42,030 nt of DNA, taken from NCBI GenBank assembly GCA_014376585.1, contig JACMRG010000039.1:1-42030 (forward strand), given 5' to 3'. Every line of letters begins with the position of its first letter. The first letter of the stretch is position 1. The notes beneath the pieces are model-generated. The model did not search any database. It was given only the letters and a program-made list of their open reading frames with translations, and was not told the origin of the DNA. The DNA is from Opitutaceae bacterium (GTDB taxonomy: Bacteria > Verrucomicrobiota > Verrucomicrobiia > Opitutales > Opitutaceae). Shown here piece by piece: positions 7,483-16,255 of the stretch. The position numbers were made by a program, and so were the translations under genes.

Positions 7483-9354
7483 GTGTTTTCCGTGGCGCCT
7501 TCCTCTCCGTCGTTCATTCGGGGAATTCTTCCTCGCTGGTCCCCCGCCCTCCTCGTCGCTGCGGTCGTCATCGCTTACGCCAACACGTTCTCCGTCCCTT
7601 TCCTTTTCGACGACGTCCTCGCCATCGTCGAGAACCCCACGATCCGCCATCTTTGGCCGCTGACCACGTCGCTTTCCCCGCCCGCCGGCCAGGGCCTCAC
7701 CGTCGAGGGCCGCCCGCTGCTGAATTTCTCCTTCGCGCTCAACTACGCCGTGAGCGGCACGGCCCCGTGGAGCTATCACCTGGCCAACATCGCCCTCCAC
7801 GCCCTCGCCGCCCTCACGCTCTTCAGCCTGATCCGCCGCACGCTGGCCGCCCTTTCAACTCCCCGCGTTGAATCTCCCACCACCCTCGCTTTCTACGCGG
7901 CCCTCCTTTGGGCCGTGCATCCGCTGCAAACCGAATCCGTCACCTACATCGTCCAACGCGCCGAGTCGCTCATGGGCCTGCTCTATCTGCTCACGCTCTA
8001 CTGCTTCGCACGCGGCGCCCTGCCGCCCCCGCGCCCCACGCTTGCCCTCGTCGAAGGGCGCCCTTCGGAAAACCGCCCTCCCCGCTCCGCCGCTTGGCAG
8101 ACCCTCGCCGTCCTCGCCTGCGCCCTCGGCATGGCCACGAAGGAAGTGATGGTCACCGCCCCGCTGCTCACGCTGCTCTACGACCGCACCTTTGTCTCCG
8201 GTTCCTTTCGCACGGCCCTGCGCCGCCACGCCCGCTGCTACGCGGCCTTGGCCGCCACGTGGCTCCTGCTCGCCGCCCTCGTGCTCGGATCCGGCAGCCG
8301 CGGCGGCACGATCGGCGGCGCTTCCGGCGTGGCTTGGTGGGAGTTCGCCCTCACCCAGTCGCGCGCCGTCCTCCACTATGTGCGTCTCGCCGTCTGGCCG
8401 AGCCCGCTCATCTTCGACTACGGCCCGGATTTCGTCTCCCTCGCCACCGCCGCGCCCTATCTCCTCCTCGACCTCGCACTGCTCACGCTCACGGGCCTCG
8501 CCCTCTGGCGCCGGCCGGCACTCGGTTTTCTGGGCGCCTGGTTTTTCCTCATTCTCGCACCCACTTCGAGCGTTGTCGGCGGCACGCGCCAGATGCTGGT
8601 CGAGCACCGCCTGTATCTCCCCCTCGCCGCGCTCACCGTGGGGGCCACGCTCGGCGCGCACCGCTACCTCGGTCGCCGCACCTGGATCGCCGCGCTCGCC
8701 GCCGCCGTCGCCCTCGGCACCGCCACCGTTTACCGCAACGCCGACTACGCCAGCGAACTCACCCTCTATCGCGACACCGTCGTGAAACGCCCCGCGAACG
8801 GTTTCGCCCGTTACAATCTCGGAAAAGTTTACGCCGACGCCGGCCGCCACGCCGAAGCCATCGCGGAATTCACCGAGAGCGCGCGCCTCATCCCGGCCGC
8901 CGCGCCCACCCCGTTCAACCTCGCCAACTCCCTCGTCGCCCTCGGCCGCACCGCCGAGGCCCGCGCGTCCTACGAGGCCGCGCTGCGCCTCGATCCCCGC
9001 TACGTCAAAGCGCACTTCAACCTCGGCAATCTCCTCCTCGCCGCCGGCGACAAATCCGCCGCGCTCGACCGCTTTCAGACCGCCGTCGCCCTCGCGCCCG
9101 GCGATCTCACCGCCCGCACCAATCTCGGCGGCGTCCTCCTCGAACTCGGCCGCCTCGACGAAGCGCGCGCGCAACTGGAGCACGTCGCGCGCGACCAGCC
9201 CGACTCGGTCGAAGTCCACTTCGGCCTGGGCAACATCGCCCTCCTCCAAGCACGCCCCGCCGACCCCGCCCGCGAATTCGAAACCGTCCTCCGCCTGCGC
9301 CCCGACCTCGCCGTCGCCCGCGAACGCCTCGAACTCGCCCGCGCCCGTCGCTAG
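7483..9354 (+). CDS. TMTC-like polytopic membrane protein with C-terminal TPR repeats
   Basis: About 623 aa from GTG at 7483, chosen because a GGGGGT stretch lies about 10 bp upstream. An upstream GTG at 7426 falls inside the IS end and would be a chance start. About 10-12 hydrophobic helices fill residues 10-420, with the first loop FLFDDVLAIVENPTIRHLWP and the motifs WAVHPLQTESVTYIVQRAES and QMLVEHRLYLPLAAL. These are typical of bacterial relatives of TMTC/O-mannosyltransferase-like (GT-C) proteins. TPR repeats (residues about 430-623, e.g. VKAHFNLGNLLLAAGDKSAA) follow and would lie on the outer face. The acceptor is unknown. A paralogue lies directly opposite. The relic immediately upstream may have displaced the native promoter. 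Confidence 0.85.
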   Translation: MFSVAPSSPSFIRGILPRWSPALLVAAVVIAYANTFSVPFLFDDVLAIVENPTIRHLWPLTTSLSPPAGQGLTVEGRPLLNFSFALNYAVSGTAPWSYHLANIALHALAALTLFSLIRRTLAALSTPRVESPTTLAFYAALLWAVHPLQTESVTYIVQRAESLMGLLYLLTLYCFARGALPPPRPTLALVEGRPSENRPPRSAAWQTLAVLACALGMATKEVMVTAPLLTLLYDRTFVSGSFRTALRRHARCYAALAATWLLLAALVLGSGSRGGTIGGASGVAWWEFALTQSRAVLHYVRLAVWPSPLIFDYGPDFVSLATAAPYLLLDLALLTLTGLALWRRPALGFLGAWFFLILAPTSSVVGGTRQMLVEHRLYLPLAALTVGATLGAHRYLGRRTWIAALAAAVALGTATVYRNADYASELTLYRDTVVKRPANGFARYNLGKVYADAGRHAEAIAEFTESARLIPAAAPTPFNLANSLVALGRTAEARASYEAALRLDPRYVKAHFNLGNLLLAAGDKSAALDRFQTAVALAPGDLTARTNLGGVLLELGRLDEARAQLEHVARDQPDSVEVHFGLGNIALLQARPADPAREFETVLRLRPDLAVARERLELARARR

Positions 9355-11424
9355 CTATCGTGGCAACCGCGCCCGCACCTGCTCAAGATGCGCTCGCGCC
9401 TCGGGAAAATCCGGCGCCAGTCTCAGCGTCTCCGCATAAGCCCTCTCCGCCTCCGCCAGCCGCCCCAGCTGAAACAGCGCGCTTCCGAGATTGTGGTGCG
9501 CCGCCGCGTAATCCGGCCGCGCCCGCAACGCCGCTCCGTAGGCCGCCACCGCCTCGCCCGGCCGCCCCGCCAGCGCGAGCGCGTTGGCGAGATTGTAGTG
9601 CGCCGCCGCGTAGTCCGGCCGCACGCGCACCGCCACCCGATACTCCGCCATCGCCTCGTCCCCGCGCCCCAGTTCGCCGAGCGCGTTGCCCAGATTAAAA
9701 TGCACCTCCGCTCCCTCCAGCCTCTGTAGTTTCACCGCCAGGCGATACTGCTCCGCTGCCTCCGCCCACCGCCCCGCCGCCGCGAGCGCGTTGGCAAAAT
9801 TGAAGTGCATCTCAAAAAAACCCGGGGCGATGCGCACCGCCTCCGCGAGATGCGCCACGGCTTCGGCGGGGCGTCCCTCCGCGAGCAGCGCGTTGCCGAG
9901 ATTCGCGTGCGCGTCGGCAAACTCCGGTTGCAACCTCAGCGCCGTCTCGAAGCGTCCGATCGCCTCCGCCCGCCGCCCCTCCTTCAGCAGCAGCTCGCCG
10001 TAATTCTCCTGCCCCGCGGAAAAATCCGGCTTCAGCCGCAGCGCTTCCGCGTAGCTCGCGAGCGCCCGGCCCGGCTCGCCCGCGCGCTCCCACGCCCCCG
10101 CGAGCTGGTGGTGCGCGAGCGGATTCTCCGGCCGCTTCGCGATCGTGTCGCTCCACAGCGCGACCTCCGTGCGGTAGTCCGCATTGCGCCGCACCGTGAG
10201 CGCGATCGCCCCGAGCGTCACGACCCCCAACACAGCCGGCAGCGCTGCGCGCCGCCGCGCTCCCGCCGTGCGCCACGCCCCGACCACCGCCACCGCCAAC
10301 ACCGCCGCGAGCGGCAGATACATCCGGTGCTCGACGAGCATCTGCCCCGTGCCGGGGGCCAGGCTCGTCGGAGCGAGGATGCCAAAAAACCACGCCCCCG
10401 CGAAACCGAGCGCCGTCCCCCGCCACAGCCCGCGCACCGTCACCGCCAGCAACGCCACCACCAGCGCGGCCTCGCCGATGATCGCGCCCATTCCCGTCAC
10501 CCAAAACGTGCCGTATTGGAAGACCAGCGGCTCCGGCCAAAACGCCAGCCTCAGGTAAACCGCGACCGCTTCGAACTGCGTGAGCCCCCAGGCCCACGCA
10601 TCGACGCCCGTGCCAAAGCCCTTCGAACCCCCGCGGTTGCCCCCGCCCTGCAGCACGAGTCCCGCGAGCACCATCCACGTGGCCGCGAGCGCGACATAAA
10701 ACGGCCACCGCCGCCGCAGCGCGGCCGCAAAACTCCCCGCGACAAACGTGCGATCATAGAGCCACACCATCAGCGGCGCCGTCGCCATCACCTCCTTCGT
10801 CCCCATGCCGAGCGCGCACGCCACCACCGCGAGCGTCTGCCAGCAGACGACACCTTTGCGCGCGGACTCCACGCTGCGCATGAAACCATAAACGGTGAGC
10901 AGATAAAACAAACCCATCAGCGACTCCGCCCGCTGGATCACATACGTCACCGCTTCCGTTTGCAGGGGATGCACCGCCCAGAGCAGCGCGACCGCGAGCG
11001 CAAGCAGGCCCGGCGCGTCATCCTCAACGCGCGGCTCGGCCCTGATTCCTCCGACCCCATCCGGGCGTTTCAAGCCAACCCGCCCCAGCGTGCGCCGCAG
11101 CAAGCCAAACAGCACGAGCGCCGCGAGCCCGTGGATCGCTACGTTGACCACATGGTAACCGACGACCGCCTCCCCTCCCCACGCGTAATTGACCGCCAGC
11201 GAGAGATTCAAAATCGGCCGCGCCTGGGCGGTCACGTTCGTGGTCGGTGCCGCGAGCGGCCCGGTTAACGGCCAGAGCTGCCGGATCGTCGGGTTGGTCA
11301 CAATCGATGACGCATCGTCGAAAACAAACGGCCCCCGCAGGCTGTTCGCATACGCCGCGAGGACGGCCGCACCGATCACGAGGATCGCGAAATACGGCTT
11401 GGACAGAGGCGTCATGCCCTTCAT
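9355..11424 (-). CDS. TMTC-like polytopic membrane protein with C-terminal TPR repeats (paralogue)
   Basis: About 689 aa. The start is between ATG 11424 (MKGMTPLSK) and ATG 11415 (MTPLSK); both precede the first membrane helix (FAILVIGAAVLAAYANSL). It shares with its convergent neighbour the loop FVFDDASSIVTNPTIRQLWP, the motifs WAVHPLQTEAVTYVIQRAES and QMLVEHRMYLPLAAV, and a TPR tail, which here is longer (about residues 435-689, at least six repeats such as ADAHANLGNALLAEGRPAEA). The likely role is as for the partner: a GT-C-like enzyme or scaffold in envelope glycosylation, with the TPR part binding protein partners. The two stop codons abut as TAGCTA, so the transcripts converge with no space for a terminator. 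Confidence 0.85.
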   Translation of the reverse strand: MKGMTPLSKPYFAILVIGAAVLAAYANSLRGPFVFDDASSIVTNPTIRQLWPLTGPLAAPTTNVTAQARPILNLSLAVNYAWGGEAVVGYHVVNVAIHGLAALVLFGLLRRTLGRVGLKRPDGVGGIRAEPRVEDDAPGLLALAVALLWAVHPLQTEAVTYVIQRAESLMGLFYLLTVYGFMRSVESARKGVVCWQTLAVVACALGMGTKEVMATAPLMVWLYDRTFVAGSFAAALRRRWPFYVALAATWMVLAGLVLQGGGNRGGSKGFGTGVDAWAWGLTQFEAVAVYLRLAFWPEPLVFQYGTFWVTGMGAIIGEAALVVALLAVTVRGLWRGTALGFAGAWFFGILAPTSLAPGTGQMLVEHRMYLPLAAVLAVAVVGAWRTAGARRRAALPAVLGVVTLGAIALTVRRNADYRTEVALWSDTIAKRPENPLAHHQLAGAWERAGEPGRALASYAEALRLKPDFSAGQENYGELLLKEGRRAEAIGRFETALRLQPEFADAHANLGNALLAEGRPAEAVAHLAEAVRIAPGFFEMHFNFANALAAAGRWAEAAEQYRLAVKLQRLEGAEVHFNLGNALGELGRGDEAMAEYRVAVRVRPDYAAAHYNLANALALAGRPGEAVAAYGAALRARPDYAAAHHNLGSALFQLGRLAEAERAYAETLRLAPDFPEARAHLEQVRARLPR

Positions 11425-11555
11425 TCGGTCACAGGCGGCGCGGGGTTTCCAGTCCACCCTTCGACGTTGCCCGAAAATGTGGGCGGGGTGCCTCCGCCCC
11501 GCGACGCCCTATCTGCGAGGCCTCCGATTGAGCCCGGCGCAACCGGCCGACCGAG

Positions 11556-11785
11556 GTGGGCTGTGCGCTCCGCGCGCGGTCTCTCGCGCAGAGCCCTCTA
11601 CTACCGGCGGCTGGTGTGATTTGGACTTCTCCAAGTGGCGTCGTGACCTCCGGGCGCGACGGGTTCGGGAAATTTTTACCGGTCGGCCGCGCCCGGAGGT
11701 CGCGGCCCCGCCTCAAACGGCCCCGAGTCTGAAAATTCAGAGCCGTTGGTATAAAAACCCGCCGCGCGCGGAGCGCACGGCCCAC
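11556..11785. repeat. Long nested inverted repeat downstream of a TonB receptor gene
   Basis: The gap 11425-11803 holds no credible gene. Its outer arms, 24 bp each at 11556-11579 and 11762-11785, are inverted copies with one mismatch (core GTGCGCTCCGCGCGCGG). Inside them a second perfect 14-bp inverted pair lies at 11645-11658 (GACCTCCGGGCGCG) and 11688-11701. The reverse complement of 11762-11785 is identical over 24 bp to 34901-34924, which lies downstream of another TonB receptor gene in the same relative orientation. It looks like a dispersed REP/MITE-like element, possibly with RNA 3'-end stabilising or terminating activity. Confidence 0.7.
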
Positions 11786-11803
11786 CCCCGGCCTCCGTGC
11801 CCC

Positions 11804-14800
11804 TCAGAACCCCAAAGTCGTGGACAACGTCCACGCGCGCGGCTGGCCATCGAACACCGCGTTGTTGGGTCCGTTGTAACCGTTGAGCGCACTGGGCGTG
11901 ATGATCACGCGGTAGCTGTTGAACAGGTTCGCGACGTTGAGCTGCGTGTTAAGCGAGTAGCGGCCAAAGCGCTTCTCGTAGCCGAGCAAGAGATCGAAAC
12001 GCGCCTGCGTCGGAAAGCTGAAGAGCCGGCGCTCGCCGGTCCCGCTCACGCCGTTGGGATAGTAATAGTAACGGCGGTTGAACCACGCGACGTTGGCTGT
12101 GCCGCCTGCGCGCAGCCCGCGTAGCATCCCGGCGCTGAACGTGTAAACGCCGGTGAAATTCGAACTCAGCGCCGGATAATTTGTCGTGCTCTCGCCCGCC
12201 TTCGTCACGGGGATTTCGCCCGGCGGCGTGAAGCCCGGGTTGATCTGGATCGACGAGCTCGGCAGGCCGGTCGCGCCGGTGAGGATCGGTCCGTGCACGG
12301 GATCGACCACGGCGAGCGTGGTGCGCGCGGAGGTGGCGTTGATCTGGCCGTTGGCCAAAGGATTCGCGTAGTAGGAATTTCCAGGGGTGCTGAGCGCCGC
12401 GATGGTGAGCGGGATCGCGCCGGCCGTGCCTTCGGGCACGGTGGGCCGCGTGCTGGAGAATGTCGTGGGCACGTAAACCACCGCGCCGTCCTTGTAGGTC
12501 AACTGGCCGGCGGCGTTGGCGTAGAACTGGTCGTTATAGAGTGCCTTGTAGGTTTTCGAATTGCCGATCTCACCGCGGATGGCGGCGGCGGAGAGCCGCA
12601 GGCGCAGGTTGCGCGTCGGCGAGGCGTTGAGCGCGAGCTGCACGCCGTCGGACTTGCGGTCCACGTTGATGATCGTGCTGGGCGAGCCGCCAAAGCGACC
12701 GTTAAGGCCGGAGGGATTGATCTGAAACGCGAGCGTGCTGGTCACGAAGAACGTCTCGTTCTTCGCGCTCGTGTGATACAGCGCCAGCGAGCCCGAGAGC
12801 GTGCCGGCCGCATTCTGCACCTTCACGCCGACCTCCTCGCCGATGGAGTGCGCCGCCTTCGGTTCCTGGCCGATGGGGTCGTTGTTCTGCGCCGTCGGCG
12901 GGTTGTGCGAATCGGAGACCGCGAAATACGGCCGCAGCCACTCGCGCAGCGCGAAGTTGGCGCCCGCGCTGAAGCTCAGGGATTTCTCGTCGGAAACCTT
13001 ACGCGCCCCGGAACTCGGATTGGTCGCGGTGAGCGCGCTACCCTGGTTCAGCGTCTGCTGGTAGGAACTCGAGGCGCGGAAGCCGAGCAGCGTGTTCAGC
13101 CGGCCGTTCAGCCAAGCCGTGTCGTTCACGCCATAGACGCCCTTGGCGACGGTGCGCACGAGGTTGTAGTTGCCGCCGCCGAGCGTGACGCCGAGCGGAT
13201 TCTGATCGGTGACCGCCGCCGCCACCGAGGGATTCTGCTGCATCCGCACGTAGTTGACGCCCTGCCAGACGAGGCGGCCCGCGCCGGGGCGCCCCACGGC
13301 GTAGGCCAGCGGCCCGCCACCCATCGGCCAGATGACGGGACCGATCACGGTGCGTCCGTTGTTCACCGCGGCGGTGGCCGGGTTCACGATGGGATTCCAA
13401 TCGGCATCCGCGCGGTAGTAACCGTAGCCGACGAAGGCCGCGTTGATGCGCGTGTAGTCCGCGCCGATGATCGACTGGCTCTTGGCGCGACCGCCGAAGA
13501 GTTGGTTTTCAAACGCGACCGAGAAGCGCGCGGGGAACGTCTTCGCCGGCTGGATACTTTCCTGCACCGGCTGACCGCCCGTGCCGCCGACCGCCCATTC
13601 ACCGGTGTAATTCGCGGTGACATTCGGCGCCTGGAGGGAAAGCGTGCCGGCGTTGAAGAGCCGGTTGTCGAAATCCTTGTAGCCGATCGCAAATTGCGAG
13701 GAGACCGTCTTCGACCACTGCGTCTCGACCGTGAGTGTGGTCATCGTGTCGATGGTGCGCTCGCTGAAACGCCAGCCGAGATACGAATCGACATTGTCCC
13801 AATCGATCACGCCGTTGCCGATCACGCCCCCGCCGCTGGGCCCCGTGGCGCTGGCCGAAAGCTGGTTCGTCGCGAGGAGATAGTGGATGGACTGGCCGTT
13901 GCGCGCGTCGTTCGCGGCGCTGAGGGTAACGACGTTGAGATTGCTCCCGATATTACGGTTGTTCGCGGTCTGCTGGCCCACGAGCCGCACGACGGTGTTG
14001 CCGAAAAAACGGGCGGCGAGCTGCACATACTGGCCGTCGAGCTTGCTGTTGATGTTCTCCCGCCGGCCGCGGCTGTTTTGCTCGATGAGGGCGACGCGCA
14101 CCGCGAAGGTTTTGTTGCCCACACCGTAGTCGAAGATGCCCTGGGTGCCGCCGTATTCGACGCCCTGCAGCTTCAGGAAGCCGCCGGACTTGCGGTTAAA
14201 GCGCGCCTGTTTTGAGACGAGGTTGACCACGCCGCCGCCGCCGCCGTTGCCATAGAGCAGCGCCTGCGGCCCCATGATGACCTCGGCGCGTTCGATGTCG
14301 AAATTGTTGGTCTGCCCCGTGGCCGTGGAGCCGGTGTTGGAGAACGTCGCGAGCGTCATGAAGGCGTCACGCTGCATCCCCGGCGCCGTAAGCCCGCGCA
14401 GTTGGATGTAGGAATTCGACGCACGATCGCCGGGCTGGGCGGCCAGCGTGCTCGCCGGGCCATCGGACGAGGAGAAGCCGGCGCCGGCCGTGAAGCTGGA
14501 GATCATCTGCTCGACCGAGCTCGAGTTCGTGTCGCGCATAAACGCCTCGTTATAGATGTCCGCCGTGATCGGCAGCTTCGCGAGTTCGGTGTTGAACCGC
14601 GTGATCGAGTTGGAGTTCAGCGCCCCGTAGCTGTCATCCTTGTCCGCCGAGACCTCGAAGACGTTCAACACCGTGGCCTCCTCGGCCGGTTTAGCCACCG
14701 GAGGCTTGGGCGGATTCACGGTCTGTCCCGGAAGAACGGGCAGAAGCGCCAAAAGCGCGGCCAGCCCGGTGAGGCGTCGCGGCACGGCTCGGACGAAAGC

Positions 14801-14818
14801 AACATGTGGGGTGAACAT
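11804..14818 (-). CDS. TonB-dependent outer-membrane receptor
   Basis: About 1004 aa from ATG 14818, chosen because it gives a clean signal peptide (basic MFTPHVAFVRAVPRR, then LTGLAALLALLPVL). The frame is open up to 14956 but without a convincing leader. After a Pro-rich linker comes VLNVFEVSADKDDSYGA (about residues 50-66), the N-terminal motif shared by all four receptors here and probably the TonB-contacting region. A plug domain (about 75-230, with GPQALLYGNGGGGGVVNLVSK) and a beta-barrel ending in terminal Phe, as expected for outer-membrane assembly, follow. Such receptors import oligosaccharides or metal chelates using TonB energy. The divergent neighbour is a mannose-6-phosphate isomerase, suggesting a sugar ligand. 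No SusD-like partner is adjacent. Confidence 0.93.
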   Translation of the reverse strand: MFTPHVAFVRAVPRRLTGLAALLALLPVLPGQTVNPPKPPVAKPAEEATVLNVFEVSADKDDSYGALNSNSITRFNTELAKLPITADIYNEAFMRDTNSSSVEQMISSFTAGAGFSSSDGPASTLAAQPGDRASNSYIQLRGLTAPGMQRDAFMTLATFSNTGSTATGQTNNFDIERAEVIMGPQALLYGNGGGGGVVNLVSKQARFNRKSGGFLKLQGVEYGGTQGIFDYGVGNKTFAVRVALIEQNSRGRRENINSKLDGQYVQLAARFFGNTVVRLVGQQTANNRNIGSNLNVVTLSAANDARNGQSIHYLLATNQLSASATGPSGGGVIGNGVIDWDNVDSYLGWRFSERTIDTMTTLTVETQWSKTVSSQFAIGYKDFDNRLFNAGTLSLQAPNVTANYTGEWAVGGTGGQPVQESIQPAKTFPARFSVAFENQLFGGRAKSQSIIGADYTRINAAFVGYGYYRADADWNPIVNPATAAVNNGRTVIGPVIWPMGGGPLAYAVGRPGAGRLVWQGVNYVRMQQNPSVAAAVTDQNPLGVTLGGGNYNLVRTVAKGVYGVNDTAWLNGRLNTLLGFRASSSYQQTLNQGSALTATNPSSGARKVSDEKSLSFSAGANFALREWLRPYFAVSDSHNPPTAQNNDPIGQEPKAAHSIGEEVGVKVQNAAGTLSGSLALYHTSAKNETFFVTSTLAFQINPSGLNGRFGGSPSTIINVDRKSDGVQLALNASPTRNLRLRLSAAAIRGEIGNSKTYKALYNDQFYANAAGQLTYKDGAVVYVPTTFSSTRPTVPEGTAGAIPLTIAALSTPGNSYYANPLANGQINATSARTTLAVVDPVHGPILTGATGLPSSSIQINPGFTPPGEIPVTKAGESTTNYPALSSNFTGVYTFSAGMLRGLRAGGTANVAWFNRRYYYYPNGVSGTGERRLFSFPTQARFDLLLGYEKRFGRYSLNTQLNVANLFNSYRVIITPSALNGYNGPNNAVFDGQPRAWTLSTTLGF

Positions 14819-14904
14819 AAGTGAGGCGGGGTTGAAATTACGGTCACGCCCGGCGGGCCGTGTCGCGACGTCAAAAAAGCCCGCCCTCCCACTCCCAAGC
14901 AAGG

Positions 14905-15002
14905 CGATATTATGGTTATTAGGTAGCGCACTCCGCCTATTCATCATCGCTGGCACCGCGACCCGGGGCGAATCTTTCTTGTATTTTATTCATTATTATT
15001 AG
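14905..15002. promoter_or_regulatory. AT-rich divergent control region between TonB receptor and isomerase genes
   Basis: The 258 bp between the two divergent starts contain two AT-rich patches in otherwise GC-rich DNA: GATATTATGGTTATTAGGTAG near 14908-14927 and TTATTCATTATTATTAG near 14986-15001. The second resembles, on the opposite strand, the CTAATAATTCATT site upstream of the lacI gene at 1343. They probably hold the divergent promoters. A shared regulator with lacI is possible but the match is imperfect. Confidence 0.3.
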
Positions 15003-15076
15003 ACGACATTGTGCCTCCTTTTTCCGGCCTCCACGATCGGCTAGCATCCGCTCCGGAACCCCTTTCCCTTTCCCGC

Positions 15077-16222
15077 ATGCCCACCCGCGGCCGCATCCTC
15101 CGCCTCCCTCCCAACCGCGTCTGGCGCACCTATCTCGGTGGCCGCGAACTCGACCGCCTCGCCGCTTCATCCGCCCCTGCCGACACCCATTTCCCGGAAG
15201 ACTGGATCGCATCCACCACCCGTGCGACCAACCCCGCCGACGCCACGCGCCATCCCTCGGCACTCGCCGACCAATCGAGAATCGAGAATCCGAAATCAAA
15301 AATCCCCGAGGGCCTTTCCCCCGTTCTCGTTGGCGCCGATCCGATCCCGCGCACCTTCGCCGACCTTCTCGCCGCCGAGCCCGCGCACTACCTTGGCGCA
15401 GGTCACGTCGCACGCCATGGGGCCGCGCCCCAACTGCTCGTCAAATTTCTTGATCCCTCCATCAGGCTCCACTTCCAAGTTCACCCGACCGCCGCCTTCG
15501 CCCGGCGATTTCTCAATGCGCCCTCTGGCAAAACCGAGGCCTATCACATCCTCGCCGTTCGCGACGATCTGCCCCACCCGCCTTACCTCTACCTCGGCTT
15601 CCAACGCCCTCCCACCCGCGCCCAGCTCCGCCGCATGATCGAGACGCAGGACATCGCCGCGCTCGAAGCCTGCTTCGACAAAATTCCCGTCAACGTCGGC
15701 GACACCTTCATCGTTCCCGGCGGCGTCCCCCACGCGCTCGGCCCCGGCCTCTTGCTCGCCGAGATCATGGAGCCCAGCGATCTCGTCGTGCGCTTCGAAT
15801 TCAAGCGCGGCGGCTACACCCTTCCCGAAAGCGCGCGCTTCATGGGTCGCGGCCTCGAGTTCTGCCTCGATGTCTTCGATTACGCTACGTGGTCGGCCGA
15901 TCGCATTTTCACCGAGGCCCTGTGCCCGCCGCGCCGCTTGCGCCCCCTCGGTCCGGATTCTTATCAGGACAAACTCATCGGCCCCGAGCGCACCCCGTGT
16001 TTCCGCATCCGCAAAAGTCACCTCCGCGGCCCGATCACACGCCATGATTCCGAATGCTTTATCGGCATCGTCACCGCCGGCTCCGGCACGCTCACCGCCG
16101 GCGGCGAGACGCACCGGCTCCGCACGTTCGATAAATTTTTCTTTCCCGCCGCTCTCGGCGCCTGGGAACTTAACCCCGACCCCACCCTCGACCTCCTTGA
16201 GTGCCTCCCGCCAGCCCCCTGA
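15077..16222 (+). CDS. manA: Class I mannose-6-phosphate isomerase (cupin-type)
   Basis: About 381 aa from ATG 15077; a GTG at 15011 would add 22 residues. It interconverts mannose-6-phosphate and fructose-6-phosphate in the cytoplasm. The zinc site of the family is visible: Q134 and H136 in HFQVHP, E154 in GKTEAYHIL and H219 in PGGVPHALGPG. Further on, LLAEIMEPSDLVVRF matches the family's AEI-x-x-x-SD stretch. Odd: residues about 67-76 read SRIENPKSKI, encoded by A-rich DNA (15275-15304) unlike the surrounding codons, which looks like a short translated repeat inserted in a surface loop. A dehydrogenase gene follows after 33 bp, so the two are probably an operon with a sugar catabolic role. 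A non-mannose sugar substrate cannot be excluded. Confidence 0.85.
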   Translation: MPTRGRILRLPPNRVWRTYLGGRELDRLAASSAPADTHFPEDWIASTTRATNPADATRHPSALADQSRIENPKSKIPEGLSPVLVGADPIPRTFADLLAAEPAHYLGAGHVARHGAAPQLLVKFLDPSIRLHFQVHPTAAFARRFLNAPSGKTEAYHILAVRDDLPHPPYLYLGFQRPPTRAQLRRMIETQDIAALEACFDKIPVNVGDTFIVPGGVPHALGPGLLLAEIMEPSDLVVRFEFKRGGYTLPESARFMGRGLEFCLDVFDYATWSADRIFTEALCPPRRLRPLGPDSYQDKLIGPERTPCFRIRKSHLRGPITRHDSECFIGIVTAGSGTLTAGGETHRLRTFDKFFFPAALGAWELNPDPTLDLLECLPPAP

Positions 16223-16255
16223 TGCCTCACGCCCGAAGCCTGCTGCCTTTTCCCC

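Noticed and set aside
7855-9249. 464-codon antisense frame over the first TMTC-like gene, and similar long shadows at 12293-14215, 15296-17323, 29721-31178, 32375-33997 and 38341-39651
   Set aside because: All lie opposite well-recognised proteins, have biased low-complexity composition (Gly, Glu, Arg, Val) and show no recognisable domain.
14908-14927. TATTAGGT shared with the 17376-17396 palindrome, suggesting a second operator
   Set aside because: Only eight bases match and the other arm is absent, so the similarity is too weak to claim.
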